Shown here: one piece after another, positions 16,700 through 24,643 of the stretch
How positions within the stretch are numbered: the stretch's first letter is position 1
Layout of the letters: every line of letters starts with the position of its first letter
Assembly: GCF_025860405.1 (NCBI RefSeq)
Contig: NZ_CP063785.1
Span: forward strand, 6,387,390-6,451,389
Source: Tolypothrix sp. PCC 7712
Lineage (GTDB): Bacteria > Cyanobacteriota > Cyanobacteriia > Cyanobacteriales > Nostocaceae
Length of the DNA: 64,000 nt
Direction of reading: 5' to 3'
Program-made: the position numbers and the translations under genes
The notes under the pieces: generated by a model
What the model was told of the DNA's origin: nothing
Database searches by the model: none
The model's input: only the letters and a program-made list of their open reading frames with translations

Positions 16700-18160
16700 A
16701 TGTTTGATGCATTATCTGATCGTTTAGAATCTGCCTGGAAGAAACTCCGCGGACAAGATAAAATTTCTCAGTCCAACATTCAAGACGCTTTGCGAGAAGT
16801 TCGGCGCGCTTTGTTGGAAGCAGATGTCAATCTCCAGGTAGTCAAAGATTTTATTAGTGAAGTCGAAGCCAGAGCACAGGGGGCTGAGGTAATCGCTGGC
16901 GTGCGACCTGGCGAACAGTTTATCAAAATTGTTTACGATGAATTGGTGCGGGTGATGGGGGAAGAAAATGTTCCCCTGGTAGAAGCGGAGGAACAGCCTA
17001 CCATTGTGTTAATGGCTGGGTTACAAGGTACTGGTAAAACCACTGCTACCGCTAAGTTAGCTCTACATCTGCGGAAATTAGATCGTAGCTGTTTACTGGT
17101 GGCAACAGACGTATATCGTCCAGCGGCGATTGATCAGTTAATCACGTTGGGTAAGCAAATTGAAGTACCAGTATTTGAACTGGGAAGCGATGCCGATCCA
17201 GTAGAAATTGCTCGCCAAGGTGTAGAACAAGCCAAGGCACAAGGCGTAAATACGGTCATTATTGATACGGCTGGTCGTCTGCAAATTGACGAAGACATGA
17301 TGGCAGAACTAGCCCGGATTAAAGATACCGTCCAGCCCAACGAAACCTTACTGGTTGTGGACTCCATGACTGGGCAGGAAGCTGCAAATCTTACCCGTAC
17401 CTTCCACGAACAAATTGGTATTACTGGCGCAATTCTGACTAAATTAGACGGCGATAGCCGTGGTGGTGCGGCACTGTCCGTGCGGCAAATTTCCGGCGCG
17501 CCCATTAAATTTGTCGGTGTTGGGGAAAAAGTCGAGGCGCTGCAACCATTTTACCCAGACCGGATGGCATCCCGAATTTTGGGTATGGGCGATGTCTTGA
17601 CCTTGGTAGAAAAAGCCCAAGAAGAAATTGACTTGGCAGATGCCGAGCAAATGCAGGAGAAAATCCTGTCAGCAAAATTTGACTTTACGGACTTTCTCAA
17701 GCAATTACGCCTGCTGAAAAACATGGGTTCCCTGGGCGGAATCATCAAGATGATTCCCGGGATGAACAAGCTTTCCGATGACCAGCTAAAGCATGGAGAA
17801 ACCCAGCTAAAACGCTGTGAAGCGATGATTAACTCCATGACTCGCCAAGAACGCCACGATCCTGATTTATTAGCTAGTTCTCCCAGCCGGAGACGGCGGA
17901 TTGCATCTGGTGCTGGCTATAAAGAAGCAGATGTCAGCAAACTAGTAGCTGATTTCCAAAAAATGCGATCGCTCATGCAACAAATGGGCCAAGGACAATT
18001 TCCTGGTATGCCCGGTATGTTCGGCGGCGGTATGGGCAACGCCTTCGCAGGTGGTGGCAATCGTCCCGCAGCCCCCGGCTGGCGCGGTTACCCTGGCAAC
18101 CCTGGCGCAGCGAAAAAGAAAAAGAAAGACAAGAAAAGGAAAGGCTTTGGGAATCTTTAG
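16700..18160 (+). CDS. ffh: signal recognition particle GTPase Ffh (SRP54)
   Basis: Binds signal sequences as they leave the ribosome and, with SRP RNA and FtsY, brings ribosomes to the membrane. N domain at residues 1-90. The GTPase G domain has GLQGTGKTTATAKLA near residue 108, DTAGRLQIDE near residue 190 and TKLDGDSRGGAALS near residue 248. The methionine-rich M domain covers about 300-430 and includes SPSRRRRIASGAG. The tail is rich in Gly and Met (GMPGMFGGGMGNAFAGGG) and ends in a lysine stretch. At 486 residues it is normal for cyanobacteria. It leads a plus-strand block with rpsP, a KH protein and rpsU, a common arrangement. Confidence 0.98.
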   Translation: MFDALSDRLESAWKKLRGQDKISQSNIQDALREVRRALLEADVNLQVVKDFISEVEARAQGAEVIAGVRPGEQFIKIVYDELVRVMGEENVPLVEAEEQPTIVLMAGLQGTGKTTATAKLALHLRKLDRSCLLVATDVYRPAAIDQLITLGKQIEVPVFELGSDADPVEIARQGVEQAKAQGVNTVIIDTAGRLQIDEDMMAELARIKDTVQPNETLLVVDSMTGQEAANLTRTFHEQIGITGAILTKLDGDSRGGAALSVRQISGAPIKFVGVGEKVEALQPFYPDRMASRILGMGDVLTLVEKAQEEIDLADAEQMQEKILSAKFDFTDFLKQLRLLKNMGSLGGIIKMIPGMNKLSDDQLKHGETQLKRCEAMINSMTRQERHDPDLLASSPSRRRRIASGAGYKEADVSKLVADFQKMRSLMQQMGQGQFPGMPGMFGGGMGNAFAGGGNRPAAPGWRGYPGNPGAAKKKKKDKKRKGFGNL

Positions 18161-18164
18161 AAAA

Positions 18165-18275
18165 TTGTCATTGGTCATTGGTAATTGGTCATTGGTCATT
18201 GGTCATTAGCCTTTAACCTAGACAAATGACAAACAACAAACAACAAATGACAAAGGACAAATGACAAATAGCAGT
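18165..18275. repeat. heptamer-type tandem repeat tract (STRR)
   Basis: Repeated TTGGTCA/TTGGTAA units (18168-18208) face repeated AATGACAAA units (18225-18268), making two tracts that are roughly inverted copies of each other. This is the short tandemly repeated sequence class known from Nostocales. It fills most of the ffh-rpsP gap; the rest of the gap up to 18486 shows no gene. Confidence 0.75.
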
Positions 18276-18486
18276 TAATGCCCAGCAAGTGCTAAAATTA
18301 TCATTCCAGTATGGAAAATTGTGACTAAAGGAAGTTGGGCTGCAATTTATTGGCAACAGCCACAGTTAGCTAACTTCCTCTTAAAAGTCGAAATCTATAT
18401 CTAGCAAGGTTTTTCGACTTTTGAATTCCGCAGAACGGCACTTGCTGTCAATCATACTTAGTAAACAGGAGAACGATTCTTCAATC

Positions 18487-18750
18487 ATGATCAAACTGCG
18501 CTTGAAGCGATATGGTAAAAAACGGGAAGCGAGTTACCGCATCGTAGCTATTAACAGCCTCGCTCGCCGCGATGGTCGTCCCTTAGAAGAACTGGGATTC
18601 TACAACCCCAGAACGGATGAAGTACGATTGGACGTTCCCGGCATCGTCAAGCGACTACAACAAGGCGCTCAACCCACTGACACCGTCCGTCGCATCCTAG
18701 TAAAAGCCAATGTTTTTGAACAGGTCAGTGCAACAACAGCCGCATCATAA
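18487..18750 (+). CDS. rpsP: 30S ribosomal protein S16 (bS16)
   Basis: An 87-residue small-subunit ribosomal protein. The sequence MIKLRLKRYGKKREASYRIV, then the conserved RRDGRPLEELGFYNPRT and a C-terminal AQPTDTVRRIL, is diagnostic. The frame is open upstream to 18421, but the family starts at MIKLRL; AGGAGA lies 14 bases before this ATG. It follows ffh with a repeat-filled gap and overlaps the start of the KH-domain gene. Confidence 0.98.
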   Translation: MIKLRLKRYGKKREASYRIVAINSLARRDGRPLEELGFYNPRTDEVRLDVPGIVKRLQQGAQPTDTVRRILVKANVFEQVSATTAAS

Positions 18751-19147
18751 TGTCGAAACACAATCCCCCGCAGCTAGACCCAACTACGAGGGGTTGGTCA
18801 AGTTTTTAGTGCAGCCTTTTTTGGAATCGCCAGAGTCTTTAAGCGTCGATTGTGAAATTTCTCAGAGCCTACAAAAGGCTTGGATTCGCATCGCCTTTGA
18901 CACCACAGATAAAGGAAAAGTGTTTGGTCGCGGAGGACGTAATATTCAGGCGATTCGCACAGTAATTGCAGCTGCGGCTGAAATTGCTGGACAATCAGTC
19001 TACCTGGATATTTATGGCAGCAGCGCCTCAAGAGAAGGTGCTTCTTTTGATGAAGACAGGGAAGAGCGATTACCCCCGCCCAAATCAAGAGAAAGACGTG
19101 GAAACGGAAATAGTCCCAGACCTATTGCTAAACCCCGTATCCGCTAG
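18710..19147 (+). CDS. khpA: KH-domain RNA-binding protein (KhpA/YlqC-like)
   Basis: A small cytosolic RNA-binding protein. The single KH domain spans about residues 25-105 and shows the GxxG RNA loop in GKVFGRGGRNIQAIRTVI. The last 40 residues are charged, Pro/Arg-rich and probably disordered (DEDREERLPPPKSRERRGNG). Total length is 145 residues. The start at 18710 overlaps the end of rpsP by 41 bases in another frame, which points to translational coupling; a GTG at 18728 is an alternative. KhpA proteins associate with ribosomal and small RNAs. Location beside rpsP is the classic setting of this gene. Confidence 0.88.
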   Translation: MFLNRSVQQQPHHNVETQSPAARPNYEGLVKFLVQPFLESPESLSVDCEISQSLQKAWIRIAFDTTDKGKVFGRGGRNIQAIRTVIAAAAEIAGQSVYLDIYGSSASREGASFDEDREERLPPPKSRERRGNGNSPRPIAKPRIR

Positions 19148-19490
19148 GTTGAAATTGCAACATCAGTCTGGGCGGTTTCTACTCCGCTCAGGCATTCTGG
19201 CAAAATGGGAGATATGCGATCGCAACTTGCTAGAATTGGGCAATTATTTTGAGAGCTTTATTGCTTCAGTGTGGGTTTGACTAATAAAAATTTGGGAATT
19301 GTGAAAAAACATCCAAATTTGCTAATCTGGCATGAGTGGCGTAGGCATCGCGTCACTAGATAAATGCTCGAAATTCTTTTGAGAATTCAACAGGTGAGTA
19401 TTTCTCATCCAGAGAAGCGATCGCCATACTGCTGTTATTAACATTTTTATGCAACTCTGAATTATCTCTGTAAGGGGGTGAAACTGGGGA
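19148..19490. other. gap between KH gene and rpsU
   Basis: No gene was found. The end of the gap carries the rpsU ribosome-binding site AAGGGGGTGA (19472-19481). The preceding 300 bases may hold an rpsU promoter and leader, but no clear -35/-10 pair stands out. Confidence 0.45.
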
Positions 19491-19667
19491 GTGGCCGAAG
19501 TCCGTTTAGGTGAGAACGAGTCAATAGACTCTGCTATTAGACGCTTTAAAAAGAAAATTCAAAAAGCTGGAATTTTATCTGAAGTTAGACGCAGGGAAAG
19601 ATACGAAAAACCTAGCTTACGACGCAAGCGTAAAGAGGAAGCTGCACGCAAAGGTATCCGCTACTAA
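19491..19667 (+). CDS. rpsU: 30S ribosomal protein S21 (bS21), GTG start
   Basis: A 58-residue, very basic small-subunit protein. Translation reads MAEVRLGENESIDSAIRRFK, then KKIQKAGILSEVRRRERYEK and PSLRRKRKEEAARKGIRY. This matches bS21 in full, including the conserved RRFKKK and the Arg/Lys-rich C-terminal helix. The start is GTG, supported by AAGGGGGTGA nine bases upstream; no ATG lies in the frame before it. It is easily overlooked because of its size and start codon. A strong terminator follows at 19722-19756. bS21 helps base-pairing of mRNA with the 16S 3' end. Confidence 0.96.
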   Translation: MAEVRLGENESIDSAIRRFKKKIQKAGILSEVRRRERYEKPSLRRKRKEEAARKGIRY

Positions 19668-19721
19668 ATTCAGGTAGCATCCTTGCTAAATGTGGTTAAC
19701 TCATATTAAAGCAACCCTAGA

Positions 19722-19756
19722 AAAAGTAGAGATACGATCATCGTGTCTCTACTTTT
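19722..19756 (+). terminator. rho-independent terminator of rpsU
   Basis: A 16-17 bp stem, AAAAGTAGAGATACGAT against ATCGTGTCTCTACTTTT, has one mismatch or G-U pair and a very short loop. The T-rich 3' arm serves as the T tract. It lies 55 bp after the rpsU stop. Confidence 0.85.
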
Positions 19757-19990
19757 CCCCTTGATGGGGGATTGGGGAACTCGGGGCCCCCTCTGGGGAT
19801 AAGGGGTAATGGGGATTGGGGATTGGGGACTGGGGAACTCGGGGCCCCCACGACCGCAGGGAGTGGGGATTAGGGGTAATGGGGATTGGGGACTGAGAGA
19901 TGAGGAAGATGAAGGGAAATAACAAACACCCATTACCAATTACCAATTACCCATTACCAATGCCCTATGCCCTATGCCCCATGCCCATAC
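19757..19990. repeat. tandem and dispersed G-rich repeats
   Basis: GGGGATTGGGGA units appear together with two copies of GGGGAACTCGGGGCCCCC and, downstream, ATTACCAATTACC and GCCCTATGCCC units. The block GGGAACTCGGGGCCCCCTCT plus GGGGATAAGGGGTAATGGGG recurs almost unchanged at 25530-25575. No gene is seen. Confidence 0.75.
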
Positions 19991-20025
19991 GAAATAGCAA
20001 ATAAAAAGATAAATTAACAAATACT

Positions 20026-20979
20026 ATGGCAGATGCCTTCAAGATTGAGCTGCCGGATATTCCCAGTGCGATCGCTCTTGCTGGAGATGGAGAAGAGAAT
20101 CTCAAACTCTTATCTCAGCAAACAGGCGCTAGCTTGGTGTTACGCGGACAGGACTTACATATTTCAGGTACACAAAAGCAAATTGATTTGGCTTCACGAT
20201 TAGTGCGATCGCTTGAAGACCTCTGGATTAAAGGTAATTCTATCTCTAGTGCGGATATTGATACCGCCCGTCAAGCTTTAGATACCCATCGAGAAGGCGA
20301 GTTGCAAGATTTACAGCGAGATATTCTTGCAAAAACTCGCAGAGGTGAAGAAATTCGCGCTAAAACCTTTAAACAAAGGCAGTATATTGAAGCTATCCAC
20401 AAACGTGACCTCATTTTCTGCACTGGGCCAGCTGGGACTGGTAAGACTTTTTTGGCTGTTGTTGTTGCTGTGCAAGCACTCTTAGCCAATCAGTATGAAA
20501 AGCTGATTTTAACGCGTCCTGCCGTGGAAGCAGGAGAAAAACTCGGCTTTTTACCTGGGGATTTGCAGCAGAAAGTCAATCCCTATCTGCGCCCACTTTA
20601 TGATGCAATTAATGAATTTATCGATCCGGAAAAAGTCCCCAATTTAATAGAACGCGGTGTAATTGAAGTTGCACCACTGGCTTATATGCGAGGACGCACC
20701 TTAAATAATGCATTTGTGATTGTCGATGAAGCCCAAAACACCACACCAGCGCAAATCAAAATGGTTTTGACGCGTTTGGGTTTCCGTTCGCGTATGGTAA
20801 TCACAGGAGACATGACACAAACCGATTTACCAGTAAACCAACAATCAGGTTTAGCCGTAGCCTTACACATCTTAAAACACGTTGAAGGTATTGCCTTTTG
20901 CGAATTTTCTCAAAGAGATGTCGTGCGTCATCCCCTAGTTCAGCGCATTGTTGCTGCTTACGAAAAATACGAAGCCTAG
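20026..20979 (+). CDS. PhoH family ATPase
   Basis: A 317-residue cytosolic P-loop ATPase of the PhoH/YbeZ group. An N-terminal KH-like/alpha-beta part (1-90) precedes the ATPase core: Walker A GPAGTGKT near residue 134, TRPAVEAGEKLGFLPGD, and Walker B FVIVDEAQN near residue 232, followed by ITGDMTQTDLP. PhoH-like proteins are linked to RNA handling and often sit near the endoribonuclease ybeY; no ybeY is in this window. Here it follows the ffh-rpsP-KH-rpsU block, consistent with a role in RNA metabolism. The ATG at 20026 follows a repeat tract. Confidence 0.93.
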   Translation: MADAFKIELPDIPSAIALAGDGEENLKLLSQQTGASLVLRGQDLHISGTQKQIDLASRLVRSLEDLWIKGNSISSADIDTARQALDTHREGELQDLQRDILAKTRRGEEIRAKTFKQRQYIEAIHKRDLIFCTGPAGTGKTFLAVVVAVQALLANQYEKLILTRPAVEAGEKLGFLPGDLQQKVNPYLRPLYDAINEFIDPEKVPNLIERGVIEVAPLAYMRGRTLNNAFVIVDEAQNTTPAQIKMVLTRLGFRSRMVITGDMTQTDLPVNQQSGLAVALHILKHVEGIAFCEFSQRDVVRHPLVQRIVAAYEKYEA

Positions 20980-21014
20980 TCCAGAATCAGGCAATTTTAG
21001 ATTTTGGATTTTGC

Positions 21015-21054
21015 GAAAAGTCGGAGCGCCGGCTTCCGGCGATCTGAACTTTTC
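21015..21054. repeat. inverted repeat after the PhoH gene
   Basis: GAAAAGT..CGCCGG and CCGGCG..AACTTTTC form an imperfect 18-bp stem with a 3-nt loop. It is flanked by copies of ATTTTGGATTT on both sides. It could terminate the PhoH transcript, but it lacks a T run and looks more like a dispersed repeat. Confidence 0.55.
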
Positions 21055-21141
21055 AAGACAGATTTTGGATTTGAGATTTTAAATGGATGTCACGAATCAA
21101 TCCACTTTCTTTGTACCATCAATAAATAATTGGTCATTTCA

Positions 21142-21204
21142 TTAGACAATGACCAATGACAAAGGACAAATGACAAAGGACAAATGACAAAGGACAAATG
21201 ACAA
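21142..21204. repeat. tandem repeat abutting a start codon
   Basis: The 14-bp unit GACAAAGGACAAAT repeats about four times and runs directly into the ATG at 21205, so the repeat forms the 5' leader and provides AAAGGA as a possible ribosome-binding site. Confidence 0.75.
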
Positions 21205-21609
21205 ATGACCACAACCTTAAAAGAATTTTTAACAGCTTGCGAAAATTTAGGAACTTTACGTTTAATTGTGACTAGTAGTGCTGGTGTTTTAGAAGTTAGA
21301 AGCAAGCTAGAAAAGCTATTTTATGCAGAGTTACCCAAGGGTAAATATGCAAATATGCATACCGAAAATTTTGAGTTTCACTTGAATATGGACAAAATTA
21401 CTCAGGTTAAATTTGAAACTGCTGAAGCAAAAAGAGGCAACTTTACAACCTATGCTATCCGGTTTTTAGATGATAAACAGGAACCAGCTTTAAGCCTATT
21501 TTTGCAATGGGGTAAGCCAGGAGAATATGAACCGGGTCAAGTAGAAAATTGGCAAGCTCTTAAAGAGAAATACGGAGAAGTTTGGCAACCTTTACCAGCG
21601 GAAATATAA
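21205..21609 (+). CDS. HutX/ChuX-like protein, putative haem-binding
   Basis: A 134-residue soluble protein without signal peptide. The sequence LFLQWGKPGEYEPGQVENWQ in the second half and the overall size resemble the small cyanobacterial HutX/ChuX-like proteins, which in other bacteria bind haem in the cytosol. I base this on general resemblance; no single catalytic motif proves it, and haem binding here is an inference. The start codon follows directly on a tandem repeat whose AAAGGA may serve as ribosome-binding site. No haem-uptake genes lie nearby. Confidence 0.5.
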   Translation: MTTTLKEFLTACENLGTLRLIVTSSAGVLEVRSKLEKLFYAELPKGKYANMHTENFEFHLNMDKITQVKFETAEAKRGNFTTYAIRFLDDKQEPALSLFLQWGKPGEYEPGQVENWQALKEKYGEVWQPLPAEI

Positions 21610-21700
21610 ATATATTTGGTAATTGGTGTTAGGTGTTGGGTGTTTGGTAATAGGTAATTGGTAATTTATTCTACCCCTGCTCCCTACCCCCCTCCTTCCT

Positions 21701-21765
21701 CATCTCCCTCATCTCCCTCATCTCCCTCATCTCCCTCATCCCCAATCCCCAATCCCCAATCCCCA
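21701..21765. repeat. tandem 9-mer and 7-mer repeats at the lpxB 3' end
   Basis: About four CATCTCCCT units are followed by three CAATCCC units, ending one base before the lpxB stop codon complement at 21766. Repeats of the same kind occur at 36369-36416 and 56390-56440. Confidence 0.8.
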
Positions 21766-22920
21766 CTAGAGGATTTGCAAAATTTCTTGAGCCGCGCGAT
21801 CGCAGACTCCAATTTCTCCTAAAGACTCGCGCATTTGTTGATAATCGGCTAGGGTTTGCTGTCTCTTATCAGGGTTGAGCAATAATTCCATTGCAGCTTG
21901 GGTAATATTCTCTGCTGTGGCTTGCTCTTGTAAAAACTCTGGTACAATCTCCCCCATAACTACCAAATTTACTGGCGATGCAAAGGGAATCGAACCTTTA
22001 AGAATTTTCCGCCCAATCCAAGCTGTAATGGCATTCAGGCGATAGACAACTACTTGCGGTACATTTAACAGGGCCAGTTCTAGATTGACGGTTCCTGATT
22101 TGGTAATGGCACAATCAGCTGCAGCCATTATTTCTTGTTGTTGACCTGATAATACTGTCGCACGCAAACCATAACGCGCAATTGCTTGGGTAATCGGTTC
22201 TCTAAATTCTTCTAAAGACAGGGGAATCCAGAAATGTACTTCTGGTAATTTCGCTTGAATAGTTTGGGCAGCTTGAAAAATTGCTGGTAAAAGATATTTT
22301 AATTCTTGACTACGAGAAGCAGGCAAAAGCGCAACGGCGATCACCTCTGGTGAAATATGCAATTTAGCGCGGGCTTCCTGGCGGCTGGGGGCGGTTTGCA
22401 TCCGATCAACTAAGGGATGCCCTACCCAGGTAACATTGGCACCTTCCTGGCGATAATAACGGGCTTCTTCGGGGAAGATGGCTAGGAGTTTATCTGTAAA
22501 GCCGACAATGCGGTGAGTCCTCCGCAAATTCATCGACCAGACCCACTCTTGGGGAGCGATGTAATAAACTATGGGCACATCTGGGAAATTTTCTTGCAAA
22601 TAAGTGCCAATACCGATATTGGGACTCATGTAATCAATGAGTAATACCAAATCTGGGGGATTTTGCTTGAGGTAAGCGATCGCTTTTCGTTGTACTAAAA
22701 GAGTGGGTACAAGATAAGGCAATGCTTCTAAAATCCCCATTGAGCCAATATGACTGGTATCACCCAATATGGTGGCTCCAGCCTCAGCCATTTTTTCGCC
22801 ACCCAGCGCCACAATCTCTAATTCACAGCCAACAGCCGCAGCTTGACGCTTCAGCGCCGCAATTATGAGAGAACCTTGCAAATCGCCAGACACTTCGCCA
22901 GTGCTGATAAATATCCGCAT
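21766..22920 (-). CDS. lpxB: lipid-A-disaccharide synthase
   Basis: Inverting glycosyltransferase (GT19) that joins UDP-2,3-diacylglucosamine and lipid X to make the lipid A disaccharide at the inner membrane. The sequence begins MRIFISTGEVSGDLQGS and includes IVYYIAPQEWVWSMNLRR and a C-terminal AADCAITKSGTVNLE donor-site region. The frame is open to a TTG at 22947, but the ATG at 22920 gives the family's N-terminus. The length of 384 residues is normal. It is the last gene of bamA-lpxC-fabZ-lpxA-lpxB on the minus strand. No sequence-specific terminator is seen; its stop borders a tandem repeat. Confidence 0.96.
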   Translation of the reverse strand: MRIFISTGEVSGDLQGSLIIAALKRQAAAVGCELEIVALGGEKMAEAGATILGDTSHIGSMGILEALPYLVPTLLVQRKAIAYLKQNPPDLVLLIDYMSPNIGIGTYLQENFPDVPIVYYIAPQEWVWSMNLRRTHRIVGFTDKLLAIFPEEARYYRQEGANVTWVGHPLVDRMQTAPSRQEARAKLHISPEVIAVALLPASRSQELKYLLPAIFQAAQTIQAKLPEVHFWIPLSLEEFREPITQAIARYGLRATVLSGQQQEIMAAADCAITKSGTVNLELALLNVPQVVVYRLNAITAWIGRKILKGSIPFASPVNLVVMGEIVPEFLQEQATAENITQAAMELLLNPDKRQQTLADYQQMRESLGEIGVCDRAAQEILQIL

Positions 22921-23027
22921 TTGGTAATTGAGGAAAATAAATAACAATTTGAGGTGCGGGGAGTCAGCGCAGAGTTACGCAGAGTTTGAGTTGAGGTTTA
23001 AATACTCAACTCAAACTGGGAACTAAC

Positions 23028-23846
23028 TTAAGACTCATCACTGGCGCTAGCTTTTCTTTTTCCAGGAATTAAACCACGTCTTCCCGGCATTTGAGAAAGC
23101 AGAAGGAAGCGCCGCAGATGTTGTAACTGTTCAGTATCGCCTAGTTGTTCTAATTGTTCTAAAGCTTCTTTAAAGGTTAAGTTAGAGCGATAGAGAATGC
23201 GGAAGGCTTTTTTGAGCAGTTGTAACTCGCTAGCATCCATTCCAGAACGTTTTAACCCTACTAAGTTGAGGGTTCTGACTCTGGCGGGATTGCCTTCTAC
23301 CAGCATATATGGCGGCACATCGCGGTCAATACGTGCCATCCCACCTACCATTGAGTGTCTACCAATTCGCACAAATTGGTGGACTCCCAAAACTCCGCCT
23401 AACCTAGCCCGTGATTCTATGTGAACATGACCCGCTAAGGCTACTGAGTTAGGAATAATTACATGGTCTTCGATCACGCAGTTATGAGCCACATGAACAT
23501 AAGCCATCAGTAGGTTACCGTTACCAATGATTGTGGCTTCCCCAGCACCAGTAGCACGGTTGATCGTGACATATTCACGAATTTGGTTATTGTCGCCAAT
23601 TTTGACCCAGGTAGGTTCTCCCACATATTTGAGATCCTGGGGTTCCATACCGATAGCTGCACCAGGGAAAATCTGATTTCGCGCCCCAATTTCACATGGC
23701 CCTTCTAGCACTACGTGAGCGCCAATTACAGTTTCAGGGCCAACTTTAACCTGCGCTCCAATCACAGCATAGGCACCGACTTCCACTGTTGGGTGGAGTT
23801 CTGCTTTAGGATGAATTACAGCAGTTGGATGAATAAGCGTCTTCAA
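23028..23846 (-). CDS. lpxA: UDP-N-acetylglucosamine O-acyltransferase
   Basis: First enzyme of lipid A synthesis; it transfers a hydroxyacyl chain from acyl carrier protein to the 3-OH of UDP-GlcNAc. The N-terminal two thirds are a left-handed beta helix made of hexapeptide repeats, with the catalytic His at residue 121 in HVAHNC. A helical C-terminal domain follows (KAFRILYRSNLTFKEALEQL). The start is an unusual TTG at 23846 preceded by GGAG at a proper distance; the protein then begins MKTLIHPTAVIHP as the family does. The length of 272 residues is slightly over the usual because of a basic C-terminal tail. Confidence 0.96.
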   Translation of the reverse strand: MKTLIHPTAVIHPKAELHPTVEVGAYAVIGAQVKVGPETVIGAHVVLEGPCEIGARNQIFPGAAIGMEPQDLKYVGEPTWVKIGDNNQIREYVTINRATGAGEATIIGNGNLLMAYVHVAHNCVIEDHVIIPNSVALAGHVHIESRARLGGVLGVHQFVRIGRHSMVGGMARIDRDVPPYMLVEGNPARVRTLNLVGLKRSGMDASELQLLKKAFRILYRSNLTFKEALEQLEQLGDTEQLQHLRRFLLLSQMPGRRGLIPGKRKASASDES

Positions 23847-24051
23847 GGGTAAATCTCCAGAACTGTCATGAGTGCTGAACTTTTTGAGTATTCAGTTACG
23901 AAAGTGTCGGGCAAAGCAAGTTAAGTGTGAGGGCAGCGAAATTTAAAAATTATAAATTACTCTTGTGGCTAGTTGATTTTACTGCTAACCTTTTTTATGG
24001 TTGTCAGTAAAAAGCACATCACGGCTGTGCGATCGCCACAAGAGCAGGTTT

Positions 24052-24564
24052 TTAGTTTACTAGAGAAAACATTAATTCGCCTTCAGCCGCTAACTGACCG
24101 TCCACTTCAGCACGACCTTGCATTTTAGCGAAACGACGTTGTTTAACCCACAACAGTTCCACCGTCATGACGAGTTGATCGCCGGGAACTACTTGCCGAC
24201 GGAAGCGGACTTTATCAATCCCAGCAAACACAAATAGTCCACCTTCATATTCCGGTAGCTGTGTCATGACTATACCGCCTACCTGTGCCATTGCTTCGAC
24301 AATTAGCACTCCAGGCATTAGCGGCCGTCCGGGGAAATGTCCTTGAAAATGGGGTTCATTAATGGTGACATTTTTCACGCCTACCGCTAGTTTGCCTGGT
24401 ACATAGTCAATAATTTTATCTACCAGTAAAAATGGGTAGCGATGGGGCAACAGGCTTTGAATTTCTTCAATAGCCAAGGTTTTTTTCGGCTCTGGTGCGC
24501 TTTGATTGCCATTAGCAGCAGCTGCGATCGCATCGACGGTATTGGCTTCGGTGAGGGTTGTCAT
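24052..24564 (-). CDS. fabZ: 3-hydroxyacyl-[acyl-carrier-protein] dehydratase
   Basis: Dehydrates 3-hydroxyacyl-ACP in fatty-acid elongation and competes with LpxA for the same hydroxyacyl-ACP pool, hence its usual place among lpx genes. The hot-dog fold signature HRYPFLLVD and the active site HFPGRPLMPGVLIVEAMAQ (His76, Glu90) are intact. The protein has about 25 extra residues at its N-terminus, rich in Ala and Asn, compared with the common 145-residue form; the true start may lie further in, though this extension is not rare in cyanobacteria. Confidence 0.96.
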   Translation of the reverse strand: MTTLTEANTVDAIAAAANGNQSAPEPKKTLAIEEIQSLLPHRYPFLLVDKIIDYVPGKLAVGVKNVTINEPHFQGHFPGRPLMPGVLIVEAMAQVGGIVMTQLPEYEGGLFVFAGIDKVRFRRQVVPGDQLVMTVELLWVKQRRFAKMQGRAEVDGQLAAEGELMFSLVN

Positions 24565-24643
24565 TGGCTATATGTTTGGTTTTTTATCTGGAATCGAGTC
24601 AGCGACGGAATTTTAGATTTTAGATTTTGGATTTTGGATTGAT

